Assembly: GCF_001975785.1 (NCBI RefSeq)
Contig: NZ_MSFI01000001.1
Location: forward strand, 186,001-250,000
Direction: 5' to 3'
Length of the DNA stretch: 64,000 bases
Source of the DNA: Domibacillus epiphyticus
GTDB taxonomy: Bacteria > Bacillota > Bacilli > Bacillales > Domibacillaceae
Under the pieces are notes generated by a model. It saw only the letters and a list, made by a program, of their open reading frames with translations, was not told the origin of the DNA and did no database searches. The translations under genes were made by a program, and so were the position numbers. Below, piece after piece: positions 40,683 to 49,160 of this stretch (the stretch's first letter is position 1; every line of letters begins with the position of its first letter).

Positions 40683-40737
40683 AGACAAATCAACGTTCAA
40701 ATCTTTCATTTGAAGGCTGGTTTGTCTTTCTTTTTTT
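40683..40737 (+). terminator. Intrinsic terminator after ynbB
   Basis: An outer AGACAAA/TTTGTCT and an inner TTCAAAT/ATTTGAA stem form one long hairpin, followed by TTTCTTTTTTTC. Confidence 0.8.
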
Positions 40738-40820
40738 CGAAGTGTAAACTTCATAATCAATGGGCAAAATCAATAAAGGTTCCAGTAATAAAACAATCCT
40801 CTTAAAAAGAAATTTTTTAA

Positions 40821-40871
40821 TGTAATAAAACATAACATGTTATTGACAACATAAATAACATGTTATATAGT
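40821..40871 (+). promoter_or_regulatory. glnRA promoter with two GlnR boxes
   Basis: TTGACA (40843) and TATAGT (40866) are 17 bp apart. Box 1 (40821-40837) fits the GlnR/TnrA consensus TGTNA-N7-TNACA exactly. Box 2 (40844-40860, TGACA-N7-TAACA) has one mismatch and overlaps the -35, as in B. subtilis glnRA. This fits feedback repression by GlnR with glutamine synthetase. Confidence 0.9.
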
Positions 40872-40901
40872 AAGTGTATCAGAGAAAGAGGAGGGGAAAA
40901 C

Positions 40902-41297
40902 ATGAGCAGCCATATTCGCCGGACAATGCCGCTTTTTCCAATGGGAACCGTTATGAAACTAACAGATTTAACAGCCAGGCAGATTCGCTATTATGAGCAG
41001 CATCATTTAATTACCCCGGATCGTTCTGATGGAAACCGGCGTCTTTATTCATTGAACGACATTGACCGCCTGCTCGAGATCAAAGACTTGCTCGATCAGG
41101 GAATCAACATGGCCGGTATTAAAAAAATTTTGCTGAAAGATGAATCGCAAGACTTACAATCAGTTACAAAAGAAAGTGGTGCAAAGCCGAAAAAAGAGTT
41201 CACCGATGAAGAACTGCGGAAGCTGCTCCGGAAAGAATTAATCAATGCCGGACGTTTCAACCGCTCTTCGGGAATCGACAGACGGTTTTTCCACTAA
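40902..41297 (+). CDS. glnR: MerR-family glutamine synthetase repressor GlnR
   Basis: A 131-residue nitrogen-excess repressor. The N-terminal winged helix reads MGTVMKLTDLTARQIRYYEQHHLITPDRSDGNRRLYS. The C-terminal tail (ELINAGRFNRSSGIDRRFFH) is the part that senses feedback-inhibited glutamine synthetase. ATG 40902 follows GAGGAGGGGAAAA; the ORF start at 40860 is inside the promoter. glnA follows 48 bases downstream. Confidence 0.96.
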   Translation: MSSHIRRTMPLFPMGTVMKLTDLTARQIRYYEQHHLITPDRSDGNRRLYSLNDIDRLLEIKDLLDQGINMAGIKKILLKDESQDLQSVTKESGAKPKKEFTDEELRKLLRKELINAGRFNRSSGIDRRFFH

Positions 41298-41345
41298 TTC
41301 TTTTGCCATATAAGGTTTTACATATTTGAGGAGGAATGAACGAAC

Positions 41346-42680
41346 ATGGGCAAGTACACTCGCGAAGATATTAAACGATTAGCTGAAGAAGAAAACGTAA
41401 AATTTATCCGTCTTCAATTCACGGATATTCTTGGTACAATCAAAAACGTTGAAATTCCTGTAAGCCAGCTTGATAAAGCACTTGATAACGATATGATGTT
41501 TGACGGTTCTTCCATCGAAGGGTTCGTCCGCATTGAAGAATCAGATATGAAGCTTTATCCGGATCTTGACACATGGGTTGTATTCCCTTGGACAGCTGAA
41601 AAAGGCAAAGTAGCACGCTTAATCTGCGACATTTACACGCCAGATGGCACACCATTCTCTGGTGACCCTCGTGCAAACTTGAAACGCATTCTGAAAGAAA
41701 TGGAAGAGCTTGGCTTCACTGATTTCAATCTTGGGCCTGAACCGGAATTCTTCCTCTTCAAATTGGACCAAAACGGTGAACCTACACTTGAACTAAACGA
41801 TAACGGAGGCTACTTCGACCTTGCACCGACGGATCTTGGTGAAAACTGCCGCCGCGACATCGTTCTTGAGCTTGAAGAAATGGGCTTTGAAATTGAAGCA
41901 TCTCACCATGAAGTGGCACCAGGCCAGCACGAAATTGACTTTAAATATGCGGACGCTATTTCAGCATGCGATGATATCCAAACATTTAAACTTGTGGTGA
42001 AAACAATCGCACGCAAGCACGGCTTGCACGCAACATTCATGCCAAAACCATTGTTCGGCGTAAACGGTTCAGGCATGCACATGAACTTGTCTTTATTTAA
42101 AAACGGCAAAAACGCATTCTACAAAGAAGACGGCGAGCTTCAATTGAGCGAAACAGCGTATCAATTTATCGCGGGTATCGTGAAAAATGCTGAAGCATTC
42201 ACAGCGATTTGCAACCCGACAGTTAACTCATACAAGCGTCTTGTACCTGGCTATGAAGCACCTTGCTACGTAGCATGGTCTGGCCAAAACCGCAGCCCGT
42301 TAATCCGTATCCCGGCTTCACGCGGCATGAGCACACGCGTAGAAGTGCGCAGCGTTGACCCGGCAGCTAACCCGTACCTTGCAATGGCTGTTCTATTGAA
42401 AGCCGGCCTTGACGGAATCAAAAACAACTTGACGCCGCCGCCAGCAGTAGACCGCAACATCTATGCAATGGACAAAGAAGAGCGCGAAGCAGAAGGCGTA
42501 CGCGACCTTCCAGCAACACTTGCCGCTGCACTTGATGCCCTTAAAAAGAACGACGCCATCAAAGACGCACTTGGCGAACACATCCTTGAGCACTTCATCG
42601 AAGCAAAAGAAATCGAATGGGATATGTTCCGCACACAAGTACACCCTTGGGAGCGCGAGCAATACATGTCAATGTACTAA
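41346..42680 (+). CDS. glnA: Glutamine synthetase, type I-alpha
   Basis: A 444-residue dodecameric enzyme joining ammonia to glutamate. It shows [16 protein letters not shown] near residue 57 (Arg-62 type feedback site), GPEPEFFLF, the ATP-site NGSGMHMN, and [13 protein letters not shown]. The length matches the Gram-positive alpha form, which lacks the adenylylation loop and is controlled by feedback and GlnR/TnrA. It is the last core gene before the accessory island. Confidence 0.98.
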   Translation: MGKYTREDIKRLAEEENVKFIRLQFTDILGTIKNVEIPVSQLDKALDNDMMFDGSSIEGFVRIEESDMKLYPDLDTWVVFPWTAEKGKVARLICDIYTPDGTPFSGDPRANLKRILKEMEELGFTDFNLGPEPEFFLFKLDQNGEPTLELNDNGGYFDLAPTDLGENCRRDIVLELEEMGFEIEASHHEVAPGQHEIDFKYADAISACDDIQTFKLVVKTIARKHGLHATFMPKPLFGVNGSGMHMNLSLFKNGKNAFYKEDGELQLSETAYQFIAGIVKNAEAFTAICNPTVNSYKRLVPGYEAPCYVAWSGQNRSPLIRIPASRGMSTRVEVRSVDPAANPYLAMAVLLKAGLDGIKNNLTPPPAVDRNIYAMDKEEREAEGVRDLPATLAAALDALKKNDAIKDALGEHILEHFIEAKEIEWDMFRTQVHPWEREQYMSMY

Positions 42681-42687
42681 GTGACTC

Positions 42688-42722
42688 AACCCCTTGAGCC
42701 GTATGGCTTCAAGGGGTTTTTC
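42688..42722 (+). terminator. Intrinsic terminator after glnA
   Basis: AACCCCTTGAGCC pairs with GGCTTCAAGGGGTT (one bulge) and is followed by TTTTT. The island begins directly behind it. Confidence 0.9.
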
Positions 42723-42749
42723 TATGTTTTAAATTGTGGGTGAAACACT

Positions 42750-42777
42750 AAAAAAAAGAGTGCGGAAAACCCCGCAC
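42750..42777 (-). terminator. Terminator of the left integrase gene
   Basis: Read on the - strand, GTGCGGGG...CCGCAC forms a hairpin followed by CTCTTTTTTTT, just after the integrase stop. Confidence 0.75.
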
Positions 42778-42798
42778 CCACAAAACACCCACAAGATG

Positions 42799-43962
42799 TT
42801 ATTCTCTTTTAAAAAGCTGCTCTGAATAATCCTCGTACCTTTTTAGATTCCCCTGTTCCAGCTTTTTTGAAATGTGTGAGTACACATCTGCCGTAATACC
42901 CATACTCCCGTGACCGAGGCGTTCCTGGATATACTTCATATCGGCGCCGGATTCCAGTAAAAGGACTGCATGGGTATGTCGCAGTGAATGGATAGAAAGC
43001 TGGGGGAGACCTGCTTTTTTCAATATTCGGGCAAAGGAATTAAAGAGAGTGGATTTAGGCATGACATTTCCATCATTACGACACAAAACAAGATTTAAAT
43101 CATGGTTGTAGAAATCCTTCAGCGCCAGCTTATTTTGATTCTGGTATTTCAAATGAAATTGAAGAGTATTGGTTAAAGACTGGCTGATGGTGATGATTCG
43201 TTTCGACTTATGTGTTTTTGTATCTCCAAACAACTCTTCATCTTCTTTCGGATCAAAGTCCAGTGTCTTATTAATGGAGATTGTTTTCCTTTTTAAATCA
43301 ATATCTGTCCATTGGAGGGCAGCGGCTTCTCCTTTACGCATCCCAGTTTCAATAAGCAACATAAAAAAGAGCCAGTAAAGATAGTTATCCTGGTAAGCTG
43401 CCTGTAGAAAGACCGGAATATCAGCAGAATCAATGAACTCGATTTCTTTTTTCTTTTCCGTACCTTTAACAGTTGCACCTAAGCAAGGGTTTTTTTGTAG
43501 AATGTCCAGAATAACTGCTTTACTCATGGCGTTGTACATTGTTCCATGGACGATTTCCACAGTTCGTTTGCTGTAGCCTTTATCAGTTAGGTGATTTAAA
43601 AACTTTTGGTACATAATGGGCTTTAAATCTTTTAACAGGAGATTTTGAAAATATGGAACAATGTGATTTTGGATATTCCTTTCATGTACGAGGTAAGTAT
43701 TTTTACGGACTGAACCATGCTTGTATTCCATCAGCCAATTAGTTAAAAACGATTGCAGGGTATATACTTTTTCATTGACTTCAAAGCCTTCTAGAATTCT
43801 TTTTTCTTCTTCTGCAGCAGCAATTTGGGCCTCGATTGATGATATAAAACCTCTTTTGGATTTTTCTTTATATTCATGTGTTATAGGATCTTTATAGCGA
43901 ATCCGGTATTCATAATACGCTTTTTTTTCACCATTTTTTTTATACTTTCGAATACTAGCCAT
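42799..43962 (-). CDS. Site-specific tyrosine integrase of the island
   Basis: A roughly 387-residue phage/ICE-type integrase. The N-terminal arm-binding domain (MASIRKYKKNGEKKAYYEYRIRYKD) and core-binding domain (about 60-165) are intact. The catalytic domain carries Arg in ETGMRKGEAAALQW, HxxR in HSLRHTHAVLLL, and the tyrosine in TADVYSHISKKLEQ. On the - strand GGAAAGGAG fits the second ATG (43962) better than the first. The C-terminus points at glnA, so attL should lie at about 42,680-42,800; I could not find its matching right copy in this window. Confidence 0.9.
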   Translation of the reverse strand: MASIRKYKKNGEKKAYYEYRIRYKDPITHEYKEKSKRGFISSIEAQIAAAEEEKRILEGFEVNEKVYTLQSFLTNWLMEYKHGSVRKNTYLVHERNIQNHIVPYFQNLLLKDLKPIMYQKFLNHLTDKGYSKRTVEIVHGTMYNAMSKAVILDILQKNPCLGATVKGTEKKKEIEFIDSADIPVFLQAAYQDNYLYWLFFMLLIETGMRKGEAAALQWTDIDLKRKTISINKTLDFDPKEDEELFGDTKTHKSKRIITISQSLTNTLQFHLKYQNQNKLALKDFYNHDLNLVLCRNDGNVMPKSTLFNSFARILKKAGLPQLSIHSLRHTHAVLLLESGADMKYIQERLGHGSMGITADVYSHISKKLEQGNLKRYEDYSEQLFKRE

Positions 43963-44222
43963 TTGCATTCTCCTTTCCTTCTTTATTTGAGCGTAAAGGT
44001 AATAATGTACTTTTTCCAGACAGCTGTAGGTACAATATTAGTGCATCTTTACACGAAGAAGAGGATTTATTGCAAAGGTTGTATTTTAATCATCAAAAAG
44101 AATTATGGTAGTACCTATTCTTATTAGAACTGGCCATTTTAGGACATAGCAATTGTACGTCTATTTATTTTGAGAAATTTTTATGTTGTTTATTTATTTT
44201 TTTGAAATGTAACAGGAAAAAT

Positions 44223-44247
44223 AGGACACTATGAAGTATAGTGTCCT
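44223..44247. terminator. Palindromic terminator after the anchored-protein gene
   Basis: AGGACACTAT and ATAGTGTCCT form a perfect 10-bp stem with a GAAGT loop, with A-rich and T-rich flanks. It ends the - strand gene at 44265. The 43,969-44,222 stretch otherwise shows no gene. Confidence 0.75.
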
Positions 44248-44264
44248 AAAAAAGTAACCTATCA

Positions 44265-45167
44265 TCAATTATTGGGGGAGGGAACGCCTTTTGCATCATA
44301 GTATAACGTATCCGCGGCCATCAGGGCCTCGATCATGGCGTCAGGCCAGCCCGCGGTGTCGTAGTCTTTGTTCGGGTCAAAGACAAAGTCCGCCCCCAGT
44401 TCGTTTTCCACCAGATGTTCTAAGTCCTCTCTTTGCTCTATGGTCAAAGCGTATGGGCTGTTAGGATTACCTACAAGGTCACCTTCTGGTCTAAGATTGG
44501 TGGGAAAGCTAGGACTATCCGCCACGACTTCATTCATTGTGTTCATATTCTCTTCAGAATCCAAACCCTCTGTTTTTTGTGTTTCTATTTTCTCCTCATC
44601 ATCGTATTCAGGCATTTCCTCTACCTTTTCTGGCTCATCCATCGCTTCTTCGGTGTCCAGTTCATCTTCTCCACTGACACCATCCATAGTCAGGGATTTT
44701 TGTGATGCCAGCCAAAGGATAGAGGTCGCTTTGTCCAAATCTTCATACAGTCCATCCATGATGGACGAGGCGAACTGTGTATCGCCAAGGATAAACTGTT
44801 CATTCATCAGCCCGTATTTGACAAAAAGGCGTGCCACATAATTCACTAATGCCTGTTCTGATTCGGTGTACCCATGTTCTTTAGGACTTGAATCCTCGTC
44901 AAGGAGCACACTATACTTATTCATATAATCCATGACCGCCTCATAGTCTTCGTTAGGCATGATCCCCCGTTTGCTTCTAATCGGAGCCCCGTTCCGGATG
45001 CCGTCTGTAGCTTTCGCGATGATGTTTATAACATCCATGCTTTCCTGATCTAATTTGGACAGTGAGAGGCGGTCTTCTGTGAAATGATCATAGAGGATAT
45101 AGCCCACTATGCCGTTAGCCCCCAATAAAAAAAGGAATAAGAAGCCCAATAGTGATTTTTTTAACAT
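44265..45167 (-). CDS. Membrane-anchored acidic protein of unknown function
   Basis: A 300-residue protein with one N-terminal hydrophobic anchor (about residues 4-28, LLGFLFLFLLGANGIVGYILY). The charged outer part has a strongly acidic middle (about 170-215, DELDTEEAMDEPEKVEEM...). I do not recognise a family. Its ATG overlaps the stop of a truncated upstream reading frame (remnant of an XRE-type regulator), so it once formed an operon with that regulator. It may belong to the element carried by the adjacent integrase. Confidence 0.7.
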   Translation of the reverse strand: MLKKSLLGFLFLFLLGANGIVGYILYDHFTEDRLSLSKLDQESMDVINIIAKATDGIRNGAPIRSKRGIMPNEDYEAVMDYMNKYSVLLDEDSSPKEHGYTESEQALVNYVARLFVKYGLMNEQFILGDTQFASSIMDGLYEDLDKATSILWLASQKSLTMDGVSGEDELDTEEAMDEPEKVEEMPEYDDEEKIETQKTEGLDSEENMNTMNEVVADSPSFPTNLRPEGDLVGNPNSPYALTIEQREDLEHLVENELGADFVFDPNKDYDTAGWPDAMIEALMAADTLYYDAKGVPSPNN

Positions 45168-45400
45168 GATGTATTCAACTCCTCGATCTTGTGACGCCTT
45201 GATGTTCCAATTACAAATTGTCTATAAAACTTGTTATCTCTAAATATATCGGATGGTTTCCCTTGTTTTTTTATGTCTTCTGCATTCAAGACATAAAAGG
45301 AGAGTTTGGTGAAGTTGTTTTTTAGAAAGATCTCCAGCTGCTCTTTTATTTTTATCTGATTTTCACGAACGAGCTCTTCTATTACAGGATAAAAAAAGAA
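45161..45400 (-). pseudogene. C-terminal remnant of an XRE-type regulator (copy 1)
   Basis: About 80 codons on the - strand are open and end at 45161. The translation (VIEELVRENQIKIKEQLEIFL and what follows) aligns with the C-terminal part of the regulator at 63282-64000 (DLEQLDRIKIRKNLIHFLKT). Similarity stops near 45,390-45,400, where the frame is cut off without a start and the YolD-like frame begins on the other strand. It is a broken copy. Confidence 0.7.
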
Positions 45401-45404
45401 ACGG

Positions 45405-45758
45405 ATGCATAAAGATTTTGGCGCACAGGAACATGATATTTATAACCGTATTATTTATACGTCTTTTACCTGTCAAATACCGGTCCGTGTAGAGGTTCAG
45501 GCTTTTAATGAATCGACTTTTTATGGGATTGTCCAGAGCTTAAATTCGTTTCGCGGGCGATTGGAACTGGAAGGTGGATCATACTGCATTAAAGATATTG
45601 TCTCATTGAGCTTGGATTGGGATGCGGCAGCTTTAAAATTTGATTATCGAAATCAAATTTTAAAGCTGCCGCTGTGTGGTTCCGTTGTATTCTTCCTTTC
45701 GTCGTTTCATCCTAGCATGTCAACGGCGCTCGTCAAGGTCCGTCAAAGCAGTACATAA
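45405..45758 (+). CDS. YolD-like protein, probably partial
   Basis: A frame of 117 codons whose middle (VRVEVQAFNESTFYGIVQSL...LELEGGSYCIKDIVSLSLD) resembles the C-terminal half of YolD-like proteins, which usually accompany UvrX/UmuC-type polymerases on Bacillus mobile elements. The typical N-terminal half is missing and no polymerase gene remains. From about residue 75 the frame runs through a perfect inverted repeat and the last 40 residues look non-native. I regard it as a disrupted gene. Confidence 0.5.
   Translation: MHKDFGAQEHDIYNRIIYTSFTCQIPVRVEVQAFNESTFYGIVQSLNSFRGRLELEGGSYCIKDIVSLSLDWDAAALKFDYRNQILKLPLCGSVVFFLSSFHPSMSTALVKVRQSST
45624..45672. repeat. Perfect 22-bp inverted repeat with a 5-base loop
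   Basis: The arms 45624-45645 and 45651-45672 are exact reverse complements around ATCGA. The repeat lies inside the YolD-like frame and has no T-run, so it is not an ordinary terminator. It may be the scar of an inverted duplication. Confidence 0.85.
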
Positions 45759-46160
45759 CAATTTCTCACAAGCTCCAAATTGTTATAAGCCGCTTTTCCT
45801 TTTCGCTTTGACAAGCACTTTTCTGACAGGCTGTTCTTTGGTCGTCGATGAAAGGAGATGACATAGATCTGATCCTTCAGGATCGCAACGATTGCCAGCT
45901 GCACCAGCGCGGTTTACGCGATCCGGATACTTTAACCGAGCGCACAAGAAGCCGAAGAGCAAGCACTGCAAGTAGAAGAAGCCAAAACTTTCATCCCGGC
46001 TTCTTTTCGCTGTTCCAAGTATTTTATCTGTTGCTATTAAACTATAACTAGAAGGAATATATTTCTGGTAGTTCAAGATATTCTGGAGTATAGTCATAAT
46101 TGGATAGAATTTATTTACATAATAGGAAATCCGAATGTTAAGCATGGAGTGTAACAATAA
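45759..46160. other. Degenerate stretch with a lipoprotein-signal fragment
   Basis: No intact gene is visible. A 10-bp inverted repeat (45755-45764/45777-45786) lies at its start. In the + frame ending at 45861 a fragment reads LFLFALTSTFLTGCSLVVDE, a lipoprotein signal with lipobox LTGC, broken soon after by a stop. Further on, a glutamate-rich fragment (AQEAEEQALQVEEAKTF, about 45,938-45,990) appears in another frame. I read this as remains of a lipoprotein gene with frameshifts. Confidence 0.45.
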
Positions 46161-46406
46161 ATGAACATAGGCGACATTGAGGAAATTGTAGATAAAGACT
46201 TTGAGAGTATGGAACTCTGGAAGTGGCAACGTGACTTTGCTTTAATGGCAGTTTGTACGGAATATGAGAGGGGAGTTCATCATTTACACCGATCGTTGAC
46301 ACAAGCTAAAACTTTTGCAGAGAAAAACCTGTTATTAATCCAGCTCAACATGTTTTTTGATATTCTAGATTGGCTAATAATCCAACGCTCCACTTTAGTA
46401 TTTTAA
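46161..46406 (+). CDS. Small hypothetical protein
   Basis: An 81-residue frame, MNIGDIEEIVDKDFESMELWKWQ at its start, with mixed charged and hydrophobic composition, predicted helical and without a signal peptide. GGAG lies 11 bases before the ATG, a loose spacing. I do not recognise it. It precedes the XRE regulator of the restriction locus but is separated from it by a promoter. Confidence 0.45.
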   Translation: MNIGDIEEIVDKDFESMELWKWQRDFALMAVCTEYERGVHHLHRSLTQAKTFAEKNLLLIQLNMFFDILDWLIIQRSTLVF

Positions 46407-46507
46407 AAATTTAAGGGGATTTAGCGGTAACTTGTTTTATGCTCTGTCACCTTGTGTGCATAGACGAATACATAAACTCATTTCAGAGTATATGACTATA
46501 GTTTCAT

Positions 46508-46536
46508 TTGAGTCAAAATATAGCGTATGCTATATT
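46508..46536 (+). promoter_or_regulatory. Promoter and operator of the restriction-locus regulator
   Basis: TTGAGT (46508) and TATATT (46531) are 17 bp apart. AATATAGC-GTAT-GCTATATT (46517-46536), a perfect inverted repeat with 8-bp arms, covers the spacer and -10. It is the likely binding site of the XRE protein encoded 25 bp downstream. Confidence 0.72.
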
Positions 46537-46560
46537 GTTGATAAAGAGGGGGATAGAGTA

Positions 46561-46776
46561 ATGGAACTGCATGAATTAATTAAAAAGGTACGTTTTCAAA
46601 TGCAAATGACTCAAAGTGAATTCGCTACTGCAATGCATGTAAGTTTTTCTACTATAAATAGGTGGGAAAATCAGAAAGCTGTCCCTAATAAAATTGCCAG
46701 GATTTTATTATTGAAACTTTGTGAGGAGAAAAAGATTGACCCATTGCTAATACGAGAGTTTAAGGAATACCAATAA
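46561..46776 (+). CDS. XRE-family regulator of the type I restriction locus
   Basis: A 71-residue single-domain helix-turn-helix protein (MQMTQSEFATAMHVSFSTINRWENQKAVPNK). AGAGGGGGAT sits ahead of ATG 46561; the longer frame from 46432 overlaps the promoter and is rejected. It lies about 100 bases before hsdM and probably works as a control protein that times methylase and nuclease expression, repressing itself through the palindrome over its -10. Confidence 0.83.
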   Translation: MELHELIKKVRFQMQMTQSEFATAMHVSFSTINRWENQKAVPNKIARILLLKLCEEKKIDPLLIREFKEYQ

Positions 46777-46877
46777 CATTCTAGAAGGTTGGAAATAGAT
46801 TATATACTAAATTTATTTAGATGTTATTGTAATAATAAGCTTTAATTTTTATAGCTAATTTAGGAGAGTATAATGAT

Positions 46878-49148
46878 ATGGAAAAAAATGATTTAAAAAT
46901 AAATAATAAGAATTCAGCAGATATAGGATTCGAAAAACAAATTTGGAATGCTGCTCGTATTTTAAGAGGAAATATGGATTCTGCAGAATATAAGCAAGTA
47001 GTTCTTGGACTAATCTTTTTAAAATATATTTCTGATGAATTCGAAAGAAAATATATGAACCTTGTCGAAGAAGGTGCAGGATTTGAGGAAGATATTGATG
47101 AGTATATATCTGAGGGTATTTTCTTTGTACCGCCACAGGCGCGCTGGAAGTTAATAGCGGAAAAAGCACACACCCCCGAAATTGGGACAATTATTGATGA
47201 GGCCATGCGTGCAATTGAAAAAGAGAATAAACGTTTAAAGGACATTCTGCCAAAAAATTTCGCACGCCCGGAATTGGATAAGCGCCGTCTAGGTGATGTT
47301 GTTGATTTGTTTACGAACATTAGGATGATTGAGCATGGAAATGAAAAAGATATCCTTGGACGAACGTATGAATATTGTCTAGCAAAATTTGCTGAGCAGG
47401 AAGGGAAACTAGCAGGCGAGTTCTACACTCCATCTTGTGTAGTTAAAACTTTAGTCGAAGTTTTAAAGCCTTTTAATGGTAGGGTATACGATCCTTGTTG
47501 TGGAAGCGGAGGCATGTTTGTTCAGTCAGCAAATTTTATTGAAAATCATAGCGGTAACATTAATAACATTTCTGTTTACGGACAAGATTCCAATCCAACA
47601 ACCTGGAAATTGGCTAATATGAATTTAGCAATCCAAGGAATTGAGGCTGATTTAGGAGGATTTAATGGAGATACGTTTACTAACGATAGACATCCCTTTC
47701 TAAAAGCAGATTATATTTTAGCAAACCCACCATTTAATTTGTCGAATTGGGGAGAGGCTAGGCTTAAAGATGATCCTAGATGGAAATACGGTGTTCCACC
47801 AGCCAATAATGCCAACTTTGCTTGGCTTCAACATATGATTTATCATTTATCTCCAAATGGAAAAATAGGGATGGTTTTAGCAAACACCGCATTATCTGTT
47901 TCTAGTGGTTCGGAGTATGAAATAAGAAAAAATATAATTGAGGATGATTTAGTAGAGTGTATCGTCTCTTTACCAGCTCACTTGTTTTATACAACAAAAA
48001 TTAAAGTATCAATATGGTTTTTGAATAAAAATAAAAAACAAAAAGGGAAAATTCTGTTTATTGACAGTAGAAATTTAGGGCACATGGCTAGTAGAACTCT
48101 CAAAGAGTTTTCCCAGAGTGAAATCGAAAAGATAGCCAATACTGTTTCTAAGTTTCAAAATAATGAGGGGTATGAAAATATCTCTGGTTTCTGTCAAGTT
48201 GCTGATTTAGAAGAAATTCAAAAGAAAAACTACAATATCTCTCCATCAAAATACGTTTCAGGGGTTATAGATGTAGCAGATATAGGTGAAATAACAGACA
48301 CATTTGAAGCGGACATAAACAATCTTACTATGTTGAAAAACAATACGAAAAATTCTTTTGAAAATATTTCTTCAATATTAAATACAGTTTCACTCGGTGG
48401 TCCTAAAAAAGATTATGATTTGTTTAGTAATTTAAATGCAAGAGATTTAACTTCACTCGAAGGTAACAATGCAATTCAATTGCTCAAAGAAGTTGAACGG
48501 CATTCTTCATATACAGAAAAAATAGAAGTATTGGTAAATGACATATCAGAAAGGTTATTCAAATATTGGTTTATAGATTTTAACTTCCCTAATGAAAGTG
48601 GTTATCCTTATCAAGAAAGCGGAGGAAAACTCCATAAAACAGCTTATGGAGATATCCCTATTACATGGCAGTGTATAACAATGGGAAGCTTTTTAACCCC
48701 TAAAAATATAAAAGTTGGGGAAAGAGAAGGAATTAGTGAGTACTCAACAACAAATTCAGGAGTTCATCCAAGAGCACAAAAATTCAATAAAAAATTATCG
48801 TCAAATTTTAAAAAGAATAAAATTGTTGAGAAAGGTGACATCGTTTTTGGAATGAGTAGAGAGATTTTTAACTTTGGAATTATGAAGGATGAGATAGGGA
48901 GTGTAAGCCCCGCATATCATGTTTACGAAATAGACACTGATGTAATAAATGCAGAATTTTTAGAAGTTTATATGAGATTATGTTCTGATTACTTTTTATC
49001 CTTAATAAAGCCAGGAGCACGGGAAGGACAAGTCTTAGATAAAGAGGAGTTACAGCATAAGCTTATTGTTTGTCCTCCGTTAGATATTCAAAGCAAATAT
49101 ATGTTAATTAGAAAACTTTTTCCGCTTCAATTGTTTAGAGGATTATAA
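46878..49148 (+). CDS. hsdM: Type I restriction HsdM methylase fused to a half HsdS specificity subunit
   Basis: A 756-residue protein. The HsdM N-terminal helical domain (about 15-150) is followed by the N6-adenine methylase core, with SAM motif DPCCGSGGMF (205-214) and catalytic NPPF (283-286). After about 500 it continues into an HsdS-type helix and linker (ERLFKYWFIDFNFPNESGYPYQ) and a single target-recognition domain (about 600-740), stopping shortly after CPPLDIQ. Ordinary HsdS has two recognition domains in a separate protein, and no other hsdS is present. Two fused chains could together make a symmetric bipartite recognition unit. hsdR follows 12 bases later. Confidence 0.88.
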   Translation: MEKNDLKINNKNSADIGFEKQIWNAARILRGNMDSAEYKQVVLGLIFLKYISDEFERKYMNLVEEGAGFEEDIDEYISEGIFFVPPQARWKLIAEKAHTPEIGTIIDEAMRAIEKENKRLKDILPKNFARPELDKRRLGDVVDLFTNIRMIEHGNEKDILGRTYEYCLAKFAEQEGKLAGEFYTPSCVVKTLVEVLKPFNGRVYDPCCGSGGMFVQSANFIENHSGNINNISVYGQDSNPTTWKLANMNLAIQGIEADLGGFNGDTFTNDRHPFLKADYILANPPFNLSNWGEARLKDDPRWKYGVPPANNANFAWLQHMIYHLSPNGKIGMVLANTALSVSSGSEYEIRKNIIEDDLVECIVSLPAHLFYTTKIKVSIWFLNKNKKQKGKILFIDSRNLGHMASRTLKEFSQSEIEKIANTVSKFQNNEGYENISGFCQVADLEEIQKKNYNISPSKYVSGVIDVADIGEITDTFEADINNLTMLKNNTKNSFENISSILNTVSLGGPKKDYDLFSNLNARDLTSLEGNNAIQLLKEVERHSSYTEKIEVLVNDISERLFKYWFIDFNFPNESGYPYQESGGKLHKTAYGDIPITWQCITMGSFLTPKNIKVGEREGISEYSTTNSGVHPRAQKFNKKLSSNFKKNKIVEKGDIVFGMSREIFNFGIMKDEIGSVSPAYHVYEIDTDVINAEFLEVYMRLCSDYFLSLIKPGAREGQVLDKEELQHKLIVCPPLDIQSKYMLIRKLFPLQLFRGL

Positions 49149-49160
49149 GGAGATGATGCC

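Noticed and set aside
44368-44841. A 157-codon serine-rich + strand frame
   Set aside because: It is the mirror of the acidic middle of the - strand gene at 44265-45167, since Glu/Asp codons read in reverse give Ser-rich sequence.
45755-45786. Resemblance of ATAACAATTTC to a lac operator/vector sequence
   Set aside because: The match is only about 11 bases, is part of a local inverted repeat, and its flanks are not vector-like, so contamination is unlikely.
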